Source: an uncultured Collinsella sp. (GTDB lineage: Bacteria; Actinomycetota; Coriobacteriia; Coriobacteriales; Coriobacteriaceae). Taken from it: a DNA stretch of 5,063 bases. The first letter of the stretch is position 1; every line of letters starts with the position of its first letter. The stretch is taken from positions 1 to 5,063 of the forward strand of contig CABMPS010000157.1 in the NCBI GenBank assembly GCA_902388545.1, in the 5' to 3' direction. Both the position numbers and the translations under genes were made by a program. The notes under the pieces are model-generated. The model saw nothing but the letters and a program-made list of their open reading frames with translations. It did not search any database and was not told the origin of the DNA. Positions 1 through 5,062 of the stretch are shown one piece after another.

Positions 1-1030
1 GGGCGGGCCTGCCGATGCAGCGCCTGGGCACCGACATGGGCTCGCCGTGCGCGCTCACCAGCATCGTGGCCGGCACCCTGGCCACGCGCACCACGTCGCC
101 CATCGCCTCCTCGAGGGCGCGCAGGTTGCCGACGGGCAGCAGCGCGTCCTTCTCCTCCATGAACAGCGCGGAGGGAGGCAGCCCCGTGGTCTCGTTGGGC
201 TCGGAGTTGCTGGCGTCCTCGATCCGCGCGACGATCTCGTCGATGTCGTCCCAGCCGTCGAAGTCGCCCTGGTAGGCCATGAGCCGCGACAGGAAGCGGT
301 TCGACGACTCGACCTTGCCCTTCGTCTGGGGGCTGCGCGGGCGGCACAGCTTCAGCTCGAAGCCGGCGGCCTTGGCGAACTCGTACGCGCGCTGGACCTT
401 GAGGCGCCGGCCGCCCTTGACCGTCACCAGGGCGGACATGTTGTCCGTGACCCACTCGCGCGGCACGCCGCCGAGCCTCGCGATCGTGGCGTACATGCAC
501 CTGACCAGGTCGTCGGTCGTCCTGGTCCTCGACCGGATGAATATGTGCCTGCGGGAATGGCCCAGCGTCGCCGCGAACACGTTGAACTCGAACAGCTCGC
601 CGTCGCGGTTCGCCATCTTGACGGACTCCTTCCAGTCGAACTGCAGCTGCAGTCCGGGCGGCGTCTCGAAGCGCGGGTGCGGCTCCGGGCCGCCGGAGGC
701 CCCGACGGCGATGCCGTTCTTGCGCATGAACTGGGTGAAGGCGTTGTAGCCGGCCAGGTCCTCGCCGGGATACCTGTGCAGCAGCCACTCGTGGATGCCC
801 TTCTTGGTGACTCCCGGCAGCTGCGCCTTGGCGGCCACCTCCTCGATGTGCGCGTCGAACGAGCCCGCCCTGTCGCCGCGCCCGTCGTGGGGCCGCCCGC
901 CCTCGGCCCTCCAGTACGACGCCACGGTGTGCCTGTCCTTGCCGTAGCGCTTCGCTATGTCGCTGAAGTTGGGCTTTATGCCCGCTTCCCTGTACATGTC
1001 CAACTCTCCGATCAGGTTCTTCTCCGCCAC
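1..1030 (-). CDS. istA: IS21-family transposase IstA, N-terminal 343 residues (3' end outside window)
   Basis: IstA is the DDE (retroviral-integrase fold) transposase of IS21 elements; it cuts and joins the element ends together with the AAA+ ATPase IstB. The reading frame is open from the left edge to a GTG start at 1030. The GTG is preceded by GGGAGG eight bases upstream, and no ATG in the first few codons is better placed. Residues about 18-40 (KPNFSDIAKRYGKDRHTV) look like a helix-turn-helix. The catalytic core shows Asp132 in LQFDWKE, Asp196 in WVTDNMSALV and Glu241 in TKGKVESSNRF, consistent with a DDE triad. The SPQTKGKVE motif just before the Glu is typical of integrase-core transposases. 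The sequence visible has no stop or frameshift, so the copy may be active, but the C-terminus is not seen. istB is expected immediately downstream, to the left of the window. Confidence 0.93.
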   Translation of the reverse strand, partial: MAEKNLIGELDMYREAGIKPNFSDIAKRYGKDRHTVASYWRAEGGRPHDGRGDRAGSFDAHIEEVAAKAQLPGVTKKGIHEWLLHRYPGEDLAGYNAFTQFMRKNGIAVGASGGPEPHPRFETPPGLQLQFDWKESVKMANRDGELFEFNVFAATLGHSRRHIFIRSRTRTTDDLVRCMYATIARLGGVPREWVTDNMSALVTVKGGRRLKVQRAYEFAKAAGFELKLCRPRSPQTKGKVESSNRFLSRLMAYQGDFDGWDDIDEIVARIEDASNSEPNETTGLPPSALFMEEKDALLPVGNLRALEEAMGDVVRVARVPATMLVSAHGEPMSVPRRCIGRPA

Positions 1031-1083
1031 GGCCCGCTCCTCCCGAAAGCATCGTTCGCTCGTCGATCGAAGCGTAAGCCCCG

Positions 1084-1179
1084 GCGTTGGTGGAAATGGT
1101 GAAAATGCGTTGGCGCAAATGGCGGGATTGCGTTGGCATGATTGGTTGTTGAGCGTTGGTCAAAATGGTTGTTTTTACA
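1084..1179 (-). repeat. IS21-type terminal region: four 16-bp direct repeats, 23-bp period
   Basis: Four copies of GCGTTGG-N6-TGG begin at 1084, 1107, 1130 and 1153, so the spacing is exactly 23 bp each time. The N6 parts are TGGAAA, CGCAAA, CATGAT and TCAAAA. The outermost copy is followed by TTGTTTTTACA, ending the element near 1179. IS21-family ends are known to carry multiple terminal repeats that act as transposase binding sites, so these are most simply IstA sites. They sit between the element tip and the istA start, and any istA promoter would overlap them, which could allow self-repression (inference). Confidence 0.85.
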
Positions 1180-1325
1180 GTAGCGCTAACAACTGTCGGT
1201 TCGACGAAGAAGCCTCAGCCGTAGCAACGGATTGCCCAGCGAGAGATCGCCACGGGCGGATATTAAACTGCAAAGACGAGCGTCGGGAAGACACGCCGAG
1301 GTCGCCGCGGACGGGTTGATATAGG
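1180..1325. other. Spacer between IS end and 72-bp repeat, no gene seen
   Basis: These 146 bases hold no convincing gene. One minus-strand frame is open throughout (about 47 codons), but in GC-rich DNA that is weak evidence and it has no credible start or ribosome binding site. It could be a remnant of a gene cut by the IS insertion, or plain upstream spacer. The first bases (GTAGCGCT) would include the IS target-site duplication, which cannot be tested without the other IS end. Confidence 0.4.
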
Positions 1326-1397
1326 GAGAGGGCCTGACCCCATATCGTTGGGGCCGGGCCCGATTTTGCCTCTTGACAATGTCCTGCTCATATTAAA
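1326..1397 (+). repeat. 72-bp hairpin-plus-tract repeat, copy 1 (upstream of transglutaminase gene)
   Basis: This copy matches 2824-2895 without gaps over 72 bp, with about 11 mismatches. It contains an inverted repeat, GGGCCTGACCCCA (1330-1342) and TGGGGCCGGGCCC (1349-1361), around a 6-base loop, followed by GATTTT. A 28-bp tract (1370-1397) comes next, with TTGACA at 1373-1378 and TATTAA at 1391-1396. The hairpin could terminate transcription arriving from the left, and the tract could drive the gene starting at 1451. However, the gap between TTGACA and TATTAA is only 12 bases, which is not a normal sigma-70 spacing. A REP-like or small non-autonomous mobile repeat is an alternative. Confidence 0.8.
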
Positions 1398-1401
1398 TGC
1401 C

Positions 1402-1423
1402 GGTACGCTTGCAGAATCGTACC
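1402..1423 (+). promoter_or_regulatory. Inverted repeat in leader of transglutaminase gene
   Basis: GGTACG (1402-1407) and CGTACC (1418-1423) form a perfect 6-bp inverted repeat with a 10-base centre, lying 27 bases before the ATG at 1451. It is absent from the corresponding position after the second 72-bp repeat, so it belongs to this gene rather than to the repeat. It could be a repressor operator or a small mRNA hairpin; chance is also possible at this arm length. Confidence 0.3.
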
Positions 1424-1450
1424 TGTTCCGATTACAGAAAAGGGGCCGTC

Positions 1451-2797
1451 ATGCGTAAGCCTGCCTCCTGCGTCCTTTCCATCGCGCTCTCGCTCGTAAT
1501 GACGGTTGGTTTTATCCCGTCACCCGCGCTTGCCGAAATCGCCAGTGCGCCAGAACCCGCCGCGCAAAGCGCCGGCAAACCTAACGAGAGCCCAGCCGAA
1601 ACCACGTCGGGCCAAGCCCGGGCAAACGATCAAATCAGCGCCGCCTCCGGCACCAATGTAACGGCCAACGCAACGCAGCCGATCGACGCCAGCATGTTCA
1701 GTATCGAGGACACCGACATTCGCTACACGGGCAATCCCGTGATGCCCACCGTCACGTCGTCGACCGTGCCGAGCGACCAGTACACTGTCGCCTACGAGAA
1801 CAACGTAGCCATCGGTCAGGCGACCGCCGTTGTGACCGCCGACGACCAGAACTACAGCGGCACCTGCGCGATCCCATTTGAAATCAAACCGGCGAACGCG
1901 GCCGCGAACTACCAGCACAGCACCACCGCGCAAAGCGGCGACATCACGCTCACCGTCCAATGGAACGACCCGAGGCTCGGCCAGGAGACCACGTTCCATG
2001 TGACTGCGACGGGCGGAAGCGGTGCGTACCAATTCCGCATGGACGCACCGACGTATATGGATCCCGACGGTAGCAGCGAAAGCGTTGCCGACCCCAGCCG
2101 TAACCAGTGGCAGCAATACACCGGCGAATGCACATCGCACGACTACCAGTTCGAAATGACCGCTAGCGGCACCTATTACCTGCGCTTTTACCTGATGGAT
2201 AAGGCGGCCGGCGTGTACTATCTGCGCTCAAACGTGTTTGCGAGCGCGAACGACGACGCCTATCCGGCGGTCAGCGCCATCGTGAAGTCCGCAGTCGACA
2301 AATGCAGCGCCGATACCGACGGGTCCGACTACGCCCGCGCCCTGTGGCTCCACGACTGGACGCTCGGCCAGCTGGAGTACGACCACAGCCTCAACTGGTG
2401 CTCGGCCGAAAGCGGCCTCACGCGCCACCAGGGCACATGCGAGAGCTACCAGCGCATCTACTCCAAGCTCCTTGACGCCGCGGGCATCGCCAACGGCCGC
2501 ATCACCGGCAACGGCCACACCTGGAACGTCGTAAAGATCGACGGCAAATGGTGCCAGATGGACCTAACCTGGGACGACACCAGCGACAACTGGTACGGAG
2601 ACCTGGACCAGCGCCATCTGTACTTTGGGCTGACCGACGAGCTCATGGCAATCGCCCACTCCGACCACACGGCAAACTACCAAAAGGACGGCTACGCCTA
2701 CCGCTCGACCGACCTATCCAACAATTACTTTGTGCGAAATGACAAGGCCGATGAATGGGCAGAGAAGTATGCCGACCGCATTGGTATACCAGTGTGA
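1451..2797 (+). CDS. Secreted transglutaminase-like cysteine protein with Ig-like domain
   Basis: This 448-residue protein is predicted to be exported and to carry a papain-fold transglutaminase-like domain, a family that includes transglutaminases, peptidases and related amidases. The ATG at 1451 is chosen because AAAAGGGG lies just upstream and a clean signal peptide follows: basic MRK, a hydrophobic core, and probable cleavage after Ala28 (PALA-E). An in-frame ATG at 1397 falls inside the 72-bp repeat and would bury the signal peptide. Residues 29-77 are an Ala/Ser/Pro/Thr-rich linker. Residues about 84-146 resemble the Ig-like modules common in Gram-positive surface proteins (RYTGNPVMPTV, QYTVAYENN, GQATAVVTA, NYSGT). 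A beta-rich segment follows, about 160-265. The catalytic domain, about 285-400, has Cys330 (HQGTCESYQ), His356 (GNGHTWNVV) and Asp371 (WCQMDLTWDD), a complete triad. No LPXTG motif or cell-wall-binding repeats are visible, so it is either released or held by an unseen means. Substrate unknown. Confidence 0.88.
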   Translation: MRKPASCVLSIALSLVMTVGFIPSPALAEIASAPEPAAQSAGKPNESPAETTSGQARANDQISAASGTNVTANATQPIDASMFSIEDTDIRYTGNPVMPTVTSSTVPSDQYTVAYENNVAIGQATAVVTADDQNYSGTCAIPFEIKPANAAANYQHSTTAQSGDITLTVQWNDPRLGQETTFHVTATGGSGAYQFRMDAPTYMDPDGSSESVADPSRNQWQQYTGECTSHDYQFEMTASGTYYLRFYLMDKAAGVYYLRSNVFASANDDAYPAVSAIVKSAVDKCSADTDGSDYARALWLHDWTLGQLEYDHSLNWCSAESGLTRHQGTCESYQRIYSKLLDAAGIANGRITGNGHTWNVVKIDGKWCQMDLTWDDTSDNWYGDLDQRHLYFGLTDELMAIAHSDHTANYQKDGYAYRSTDLSNNYFVRNDKADEWAEKYADRIGIPV

Positions 2798-2819
2798 AAT
2801 ATAGACTGTCAACATCAGT

Positions 2820-2859
2820 TAAAGAAAGAGCCTGGCCCCATTTCATTGGAGTCAGGCCC
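2820..2859 (-). terminator. Probable terminator hairpin between convergent genes (inside repeat copy 2)
   Basis: The palindrome of repeat copy 2 (2828-2840 with 2847-2859) lies between the ends of the plus-strand gene (2797) and the minus-strand gene (2950). On the minus strand the hairpin has 13-bp arms with one mismatch and two G-U pairs and is followed by TTTCTTTAA, a fair rho-independent terminator. On the plus strand it folds less well (two mismatches) and is followed only by GATTTGG. It may act in both directions, but the minus strand is the better supported. Confidence 0.45.
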
Positions 2860-2895
2860 GATTTGGTCTCTTGACAATATCCTGCTCATATTAAA
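2824..2895 (+). repeat. 72-bp hairpin-plus-tract repeat, copy 2 (downstream of transglutaminase gene)
   Basis: This is the second copy of the element at 1326-1397, in the same orientation, 1498 bp further on. The palindrome arms are GAGCCTGGCCCCA and TGGAGTCAGGCCC with loop TTTCAT. The 28-bp tract (2868-2895) has TTGACA at 2871-2876 and differs from copy 1 at a single base. Unlike copy 1, no plus-strand gene follows; the next gene is convergent. So if the tract is a promoter, this copy either has no client or transcribes antisense into the 2950-3468 gene. Confidence 0.8.
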
Positions 2896-2949
2896 AAACC
2901 GGAAGAGAAGTGCTCCATTCGCTATGACCTCAAAGAAATCATTTGATTC

Positions 2950-3468
2950 TTATCGTTTACCCTGAGATGGCCTTTTTGTTTTGGAACCACTACCAAACTG
3001 TTTGATCTTATTGGCGCAAAGCTCTGTTAGTGGCTCACCGATTGCTGCTTTGTAATTGAAACCAAGAAGTTGCATGGTTCGGAGGGTATCAGCGGAAATT
3101 AGCTGACGAAACTGGTCAAACGCCATCGCCGTTGCGTTAGGCGAGGATGGTTCTTCACCGTCCGATTGCATTGAAACAAATATCTCCAATACGCGGGCGA
3201 TGGTAGCATCAAGGCTCTGAATATCGTCATCGCTAATCTGAACGCGCTCAAGCTCCGCCTTATACGCTTGAGCGATTCTTAAAGCCTCAGAGCGCTCTTC
3301 AAGAAGCTCATTGACAAGTTCATCATATGCGGCGCGCACTGAGGCGGTGTCCTTATCTCCCTTAATTGCTTTAACCTTTGTCGCAACAGCAGAGGCCGTA
3401 CCTTTTGCCGCAAGAACAGCGAGAGAACTCCCAAGATCAACTAAAGCCTGCGTTGTATATGCATCCAT
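2950..3468 (-). CDS. Hypothetical Ala-rich helical protein (172 aa)
   Basis: I cannot name this 172-residue protein. The ATG at 3468 has GAAAGG six bases upstream, a good ribosome binding site. Residues 1-35 are Ala/Val-rich and probably helical but interrupted by Lys and Asp, so not a clear membrane span. Residues 45-75 (ELVNELLEERSEALRIAQ) are strongly charged and helical and may form a coiled coil. An acidic linker with Pro and Ser follows at about 101-112. The segment 123-154, with TLRTMQLLGFNYKAAIGEPL, looks like a compact conserved motif. The tail is basic (KTKRPSQGKR). No catalytic signature is visible. Base composition is AT-richer than the block to the left. It is separated from the gene upstream (3548-4087) by a strong terminator, so it is probably transcribed on its own. 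Confidence 0.75.
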   Translation of the reverse strand: MDAYTTQALVDLGSSLAVLAAKGTASAVATKVKAIKGDKDTASVRAAYDELVNELLEERSEALRIAQAYKAELERVQISDDDIQSLDATIARVLEIFVSMQSDGEEPSSPNATAMAFDQFRQLISADTLRTMQLLGFNYKAAIGEPLTELCANKIKQFGSGSKTKRPSQGKR

Positions 3469-3490
3469 GGCTTACCTTTCATTGTTAAAA

Positions 3491-3519
3491 CGCTAGCCTT
3501 TATTGATATAAGACTAGCG
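3491..3519 (-). promoter_or_regulatory. Leader hairpin upstream of the 172-aa gene
   Basis: On the minus strand CGCTAGTCTT pairs with AAGGCTAGCG (10 bp, one G-U pair) around a 9-base loop, followed by TTTTAACAATG and then the GAAAGG ribosome binding site of the gene starting at 3468. The position between the previous terminator and the start codon fits an attenuator-like leader or a repressor operator. A third CGCTA copy lies just upstream (CGCTAAGAACGTTGCGCTAG), hinting at a protein-binding site. No sigma-70 promoter with good spacing could be fixed in this short gap. Confidence 0.45.
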
Positions 3520-3533
3520 CAACGTTCTTAGCG

Positions 3534-3568
3534 TAAAAAAGATGCCGTCAACCGTTTTGATACGGCAT
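3534..3568 (-). terminator. Rho-independent terminator overlapping the stop codon of the membrane-protein gene
   Basis: On the minus strand ATGCCGT (3568-3562) pairs with ACGGCAT (3548-3542) around a 13-base loop, followed by C and a run of six T (3540-3535). The loop and one arm contain the last codons and the TGA stop (3550-3548) of the membrane-protein gene, so the coding end doubles as terminator. An alternative inner stem (CCGT with ACGG) is possible. It ends the transcript coming from the right. Confidence 0.8.
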
Positions 3569-4087
3569 AAGCATATCAAAATCAATTGGAAGACCAAGTT
3601 CATAGTGGCTAAACGGCGATACAGCAAGCTCATCCAGAACGCCATCTCCCCGACGGACCCAGGATTTTCCCTTTGCACATACAAAGGCAATCTCGACCAG
3701 CGGATGTCGATGCATTCCGTAGAAGCCGCCCATATCGATAGCTACCGAATGAAGTCCCGGAGGAATCAAATCGAGTATTTTCCTGTATTGATATGGGGAT
3801 TCCAAATCTTCACCCTTGCAGCATCCCGCTCCATGAGTAACGACAATTGTCGCAACTACCTCATATACGGGAAGATCACTGTCGTTGCGAATCGCAATGC
3901 GCGACTCACCAGTAGGATCCCTTTCGAGCCATGCAGCAATTGAAGATGGCTGCGCTAACTTCTCAGCCATTTCCTGACGCTCGTCTTGTTCATTCATATG
4001 CCTTGTGTCGCGCAAAACAACATATACCGTTAGGCAAAGTGTAACAAATGCACAAATTACTTGAACAACAGCACAAAAAGCGGCCAT
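3548..4087 (-). CDS. Hypothetical single-pass membrane protein (179 aa)
   Basis: I do not recognise a named family. The ATG at 4087 is preceded by GAGGGAAGG nine bases upstream; the frame stays open to a TTG at 4123, but that lacks a comparable site and would place 12 mostly polar residues before the membrane segment. Residues 2-24 are one hydrophobic span, followed by Arg26, Arg29 and an acidic/polar stretch, predicting a cytoplasmic C-terminal part (positive-inside rule, inference). Residues 50-155 look beta-rich: AAWLERDPTGESRIAIRN, SDLPVYEVVATIVVTH, then LDLIPPGL, and GKSWVRRGDGVLDEL. The NDSDLPVYEV and KSWVRR pieces resemble a soluble domain I have seen described only as hypothetical in actinobacteria. 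It lies 106 bp after the small basic gene with no terminator seen between them, so co-transcription is possible. It ends in a terminator. Confidence 0.72.
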   Translation of the reverse strand: MAAFCAVVQVICAFVTLCLTVYVVLRDTRHMNEQDERQEMAEKLAQPSSIAAWLERDPTGESRIAIRNDSDLPVYEVVATIVVTHGAGCCKGEDLESPYQYRKILDLIPPGLHSVAIDMGGFYGMHRHPLVEIAFVCAKGKSWVRRGDGVLDELAVSPFSHYELGLPIDFDMLMPYQNG

Positions 4088-4193
4088 AAGCAATAACCTT
4101 CCCTCGGCACAGAATGAAACCAAGAATCAGCCCGCCGCTTACACACCGGTCGTTATTCGAAAAGCAAACCGTCAAGCCAAGTTACTAGATATA

Positions 4194-4427
4194 TCACAAT
4201 CTTGATGCTAATAATTTAACCAGCTCATCTGATGGTCCGTTTTTTCTGATGCGGCTGTAATCTCTCACATCAGTTAAGACTAAACCGCCTGCAGACTCAC
4301 AGAAAACAGCGTGCGAAGGCGCGGCATTGACGCTTGCCTTAATGCTAGATTTATTTTGGCGTAAAAGAAGCGGACGGCAAGAAGGCTGTTTCTTCTTTTT
4401 CCGATAGCTTCTCTTGGTGCATGCCAT
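4194..4427 (-). CDS. Small basic hypothetical protein (77 aa)
   Basis: Two adjacent ATG codons (4430 and 4427) follow a perfect AGGAGG (4439-4434). The second sits six bases away, the first only three, so 4427 is preferred. The N-terminal 35 residues are very basic (KRSYRKKKKQPSCRP), which suggests nucleic-acid or acidic-partner binding. The rest (SHAVFCESAGGLVLTDV) is mixed and ends in a helical LVKLLASRL. There is no membrane span and only two cysteines, so it is not a zinc ribbon. It starts about 20 bases after the stop of the GAF-like gene, which indicates an operon in which the two products probably work together. I do not recognise the family. Confidence 0.65.
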   Translation of the reverse strand: MACTKRSYRKKKKQPSCRPLLLRQNKSSIKASVNAAPSHAVFCESAGGLVLTDVRDYSRIRKNGPSDELVKLLASRL

Positions 4428-4448
4428 CATGAACCTCCTAAAGGCTAA

Positions 4449-4946
4449 TCACGCAATAGCTTTTGCGCAAAGAGCGTGATTGACAATATCATGAAGCAAT
4501 AGGTAGAGATTTACATCAGCGATTCCGAGCTTATTTGGCCTGTTAGATGTTACATACAAGATTCCCATAATTGAATTATTCGAACCGTCTCGGGCAACAA
4601 GTCTAGAAATCATCATGCAACGATCATCGGATCCGAAATGTTCGGAATTAACGTCGTTATCCAACTGTCCGCAGTCTCTGGCTTTTTCAACATCGGGACA
4701 AAGTATGACGATATCATTTGACAGCTCTTTTTCGTGAAGCATAATCACGAGCTTGCTATTCATTGAAAGAGGCCGGGAATGTTGAAATCTCGTTTTATTC
4801 AATGCCCCTCCCCTAGCCACCGTTGCGTAGCCAACTTCATGATCCGATTTTCCGGGACGCGCAAGCCTGATGGCGCAGCCTATTCCGTCTTTTGGGCGAA
4901 AAATTGAAAAACAGGAAGCAACGCCATCGCAGCAGACAGTTGCCAA
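4449..4946 (-). CDS. GAF-like sensory domain protein, 5' end uncertain or frameshifted
   Basis: From the only available start codon in frame (TTG at 4946) the product has 165 residues. The pattern resembles a GAF-type domain: a strand-rich first part (VASCFSIFRPKDGIGCAIRL), a middle with KLVIML and DIVILC, then MMISRLVAR, a short loop, IMGILYVTS (residues 126-134), and a closing helix DVNLYLLLHDIVNHAL. This fold-level match is by eye only. GAF domains bind small molecules or mediate dimerisation in cytosolic sensors; the ligand here is unknown. The TTG has no clear Shine-Dalgarno, and protein-like sequence (NPDVNLREL) continues upstream in frame to a TGA at 5021-5019 with no ATG or GTG. The true N-terminus therefore probably lies in another frame upstream, joined by a frameshift or lost by mutation. 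It is followed at once by the small basic gene. Confidence 0.6.
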   Translation of the reverse strand: MATVCCDGVASCFSIFRPKDGIGCAIRLARPGKSDHEVGYATVARGGALNKTRFQHSRPLSMNSKLVIMLHEKELSNDIVILCPDVEKARDCGQLDNDVNSEHFGSDDRCMMISRLVARDGSNNSIMGILYVTSNRPNKLGIADVNLYLLLHDIVNHALCAKAIA

Positions 4947-5062
4947 TTCACGTAAATTAACATCAGGATTTTGAGTCTGATTCTCAACTTGGTAGTTACC
5001 GCATCGTTTAAATAGGCGTCAATGGCATATTTTTCTGCAGAAAATACATAAAAATCGAAAAA
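4880..5062 (-). pseudogene. Upstream reading frame running in from the right edge, out of frame with the GAF-like gene
   Basis: On the minus strand one frame is open from the right edge to a TAG at 4882-4880. Its first part (DFYVFSAEKYAIDAYLNDAV) looks like real protein. Its last part overlaps the GAF-like frame, which is the more protein-like of the two there. The simplest reading is that this is the 5' portion of the same gene, displaced by one base: a -1 shift would connect it to the GAF-like frame between about 5012 and 4990. Alternatives are a separate gene with an overlapping tail, a sequencing error, or programmed frameshifting. The tail of this frame happens to be hydrophobic (LKILMLIYVNWQL), so a genuine separate C-terminus cannot be excluded. 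Confidence 0.35.
5006..5012 (-). promoter_or_regulatory. Possible -1 slippery heptamer T TTA AAC
   Basis: In the frame entering from the right edge the codons read TAT TTA AAC, giving the heptamer TTTAAAC in exactly the phase required for tandem -1 slippage. The -1 frame entered here is the GAF-like frame, whose upstream stop (5021-5019) lies just before the heptamer. No clear downstream stem-loop or stimulatory upstream Shine-Dalgarno could be identified by eye, and a 7-mer in an AT-rich region can occur by chance. Confidence 0.2.

Larger units (their letters stand above)
1..1179 (-). mobile_element. IS21-family insertion sequence, start-proximal end (partial)
   Basis: The segment combines the 5' part of an istA-type transposase gene with a terminal repeat region just upstream of it, which is the known layout of an IS21-family left end. 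Read from outside on the minus strand, the inferred tip is TGTAAAAACAACC, matching the 5'-TG start usual for this family. The boundary at 1179 is inferred from that TG and from where the repeat series ends. The other end, the istB gene and the target-site duplication lie beyond the left edge, so the boundary cannot be confirmed here. Composition is much more GC-rich than the right half of the window. Confidence 0.88.

Noticed and set aside
47..1102. Long plus-strand open frame of about 350 codons opposite the transposase gene
   Set aside because: It is antisense to a well-supported IstA frame with DDE residues, is Arg/Ala/Val-rich in the way GC-rich shadows are, and has no recognisable domain.
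1084..1168. Short CRISPR array
   Set aside because: The 16-bp repeats with 7-bp gaps are far too closely spaced for CRISPR and sit at a transposon end beside istA.
957..1319. Plus-strand frame crossing the IS end
   Set aside because: It runs through the terminal repeats and the inferred IS boundary, and has no ribosome binding site or protein-like motifs.
1373..1396. Standard sigma-70 promoter TTGACA ... TATTAA
   Set aside because: The gap between the boxes is 12 bases rather than about 17, and no better -10 lies at the right distance; kept only as an unexplained conserved tract.
1397..1450. Earlier in-frame ATG for the transglutaminase-like protein
   Set aside because: The ATG overlaps the end of the 72-bp repeat, lacks a ribosome binding site and would place 18 polar residues before a clear signal peptide.
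1520..2140. Minus-strand 206-codon frame
   Set aside because: It lies wholly inside the transglutaminase-like gene on the opposite strand; composition and lack of motifs mark it as a shadow.
3542..3943. Plus-strand frame of 133 codons
   Set aside because: It is antisense to the membrane-protein gene, starts inside the terminator hairpin and shows no protein-like features.
4088..4123. TTG start extending the membrane protein by 12 residues
   Set aside because: The ATG at 4087 has a purine-rich GAGGGAAGG site at suitable distance and gives an N-terminus starting at the membrane span; the TTG has no such support.
4088..4193. Promoter for the membrane-protein gene (TTGACG on the minus strand)
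   Set aside because: A -35-like TTGACG is present but no matching -10 lies 15-19 bases downstream, so a promoter was not annotated.
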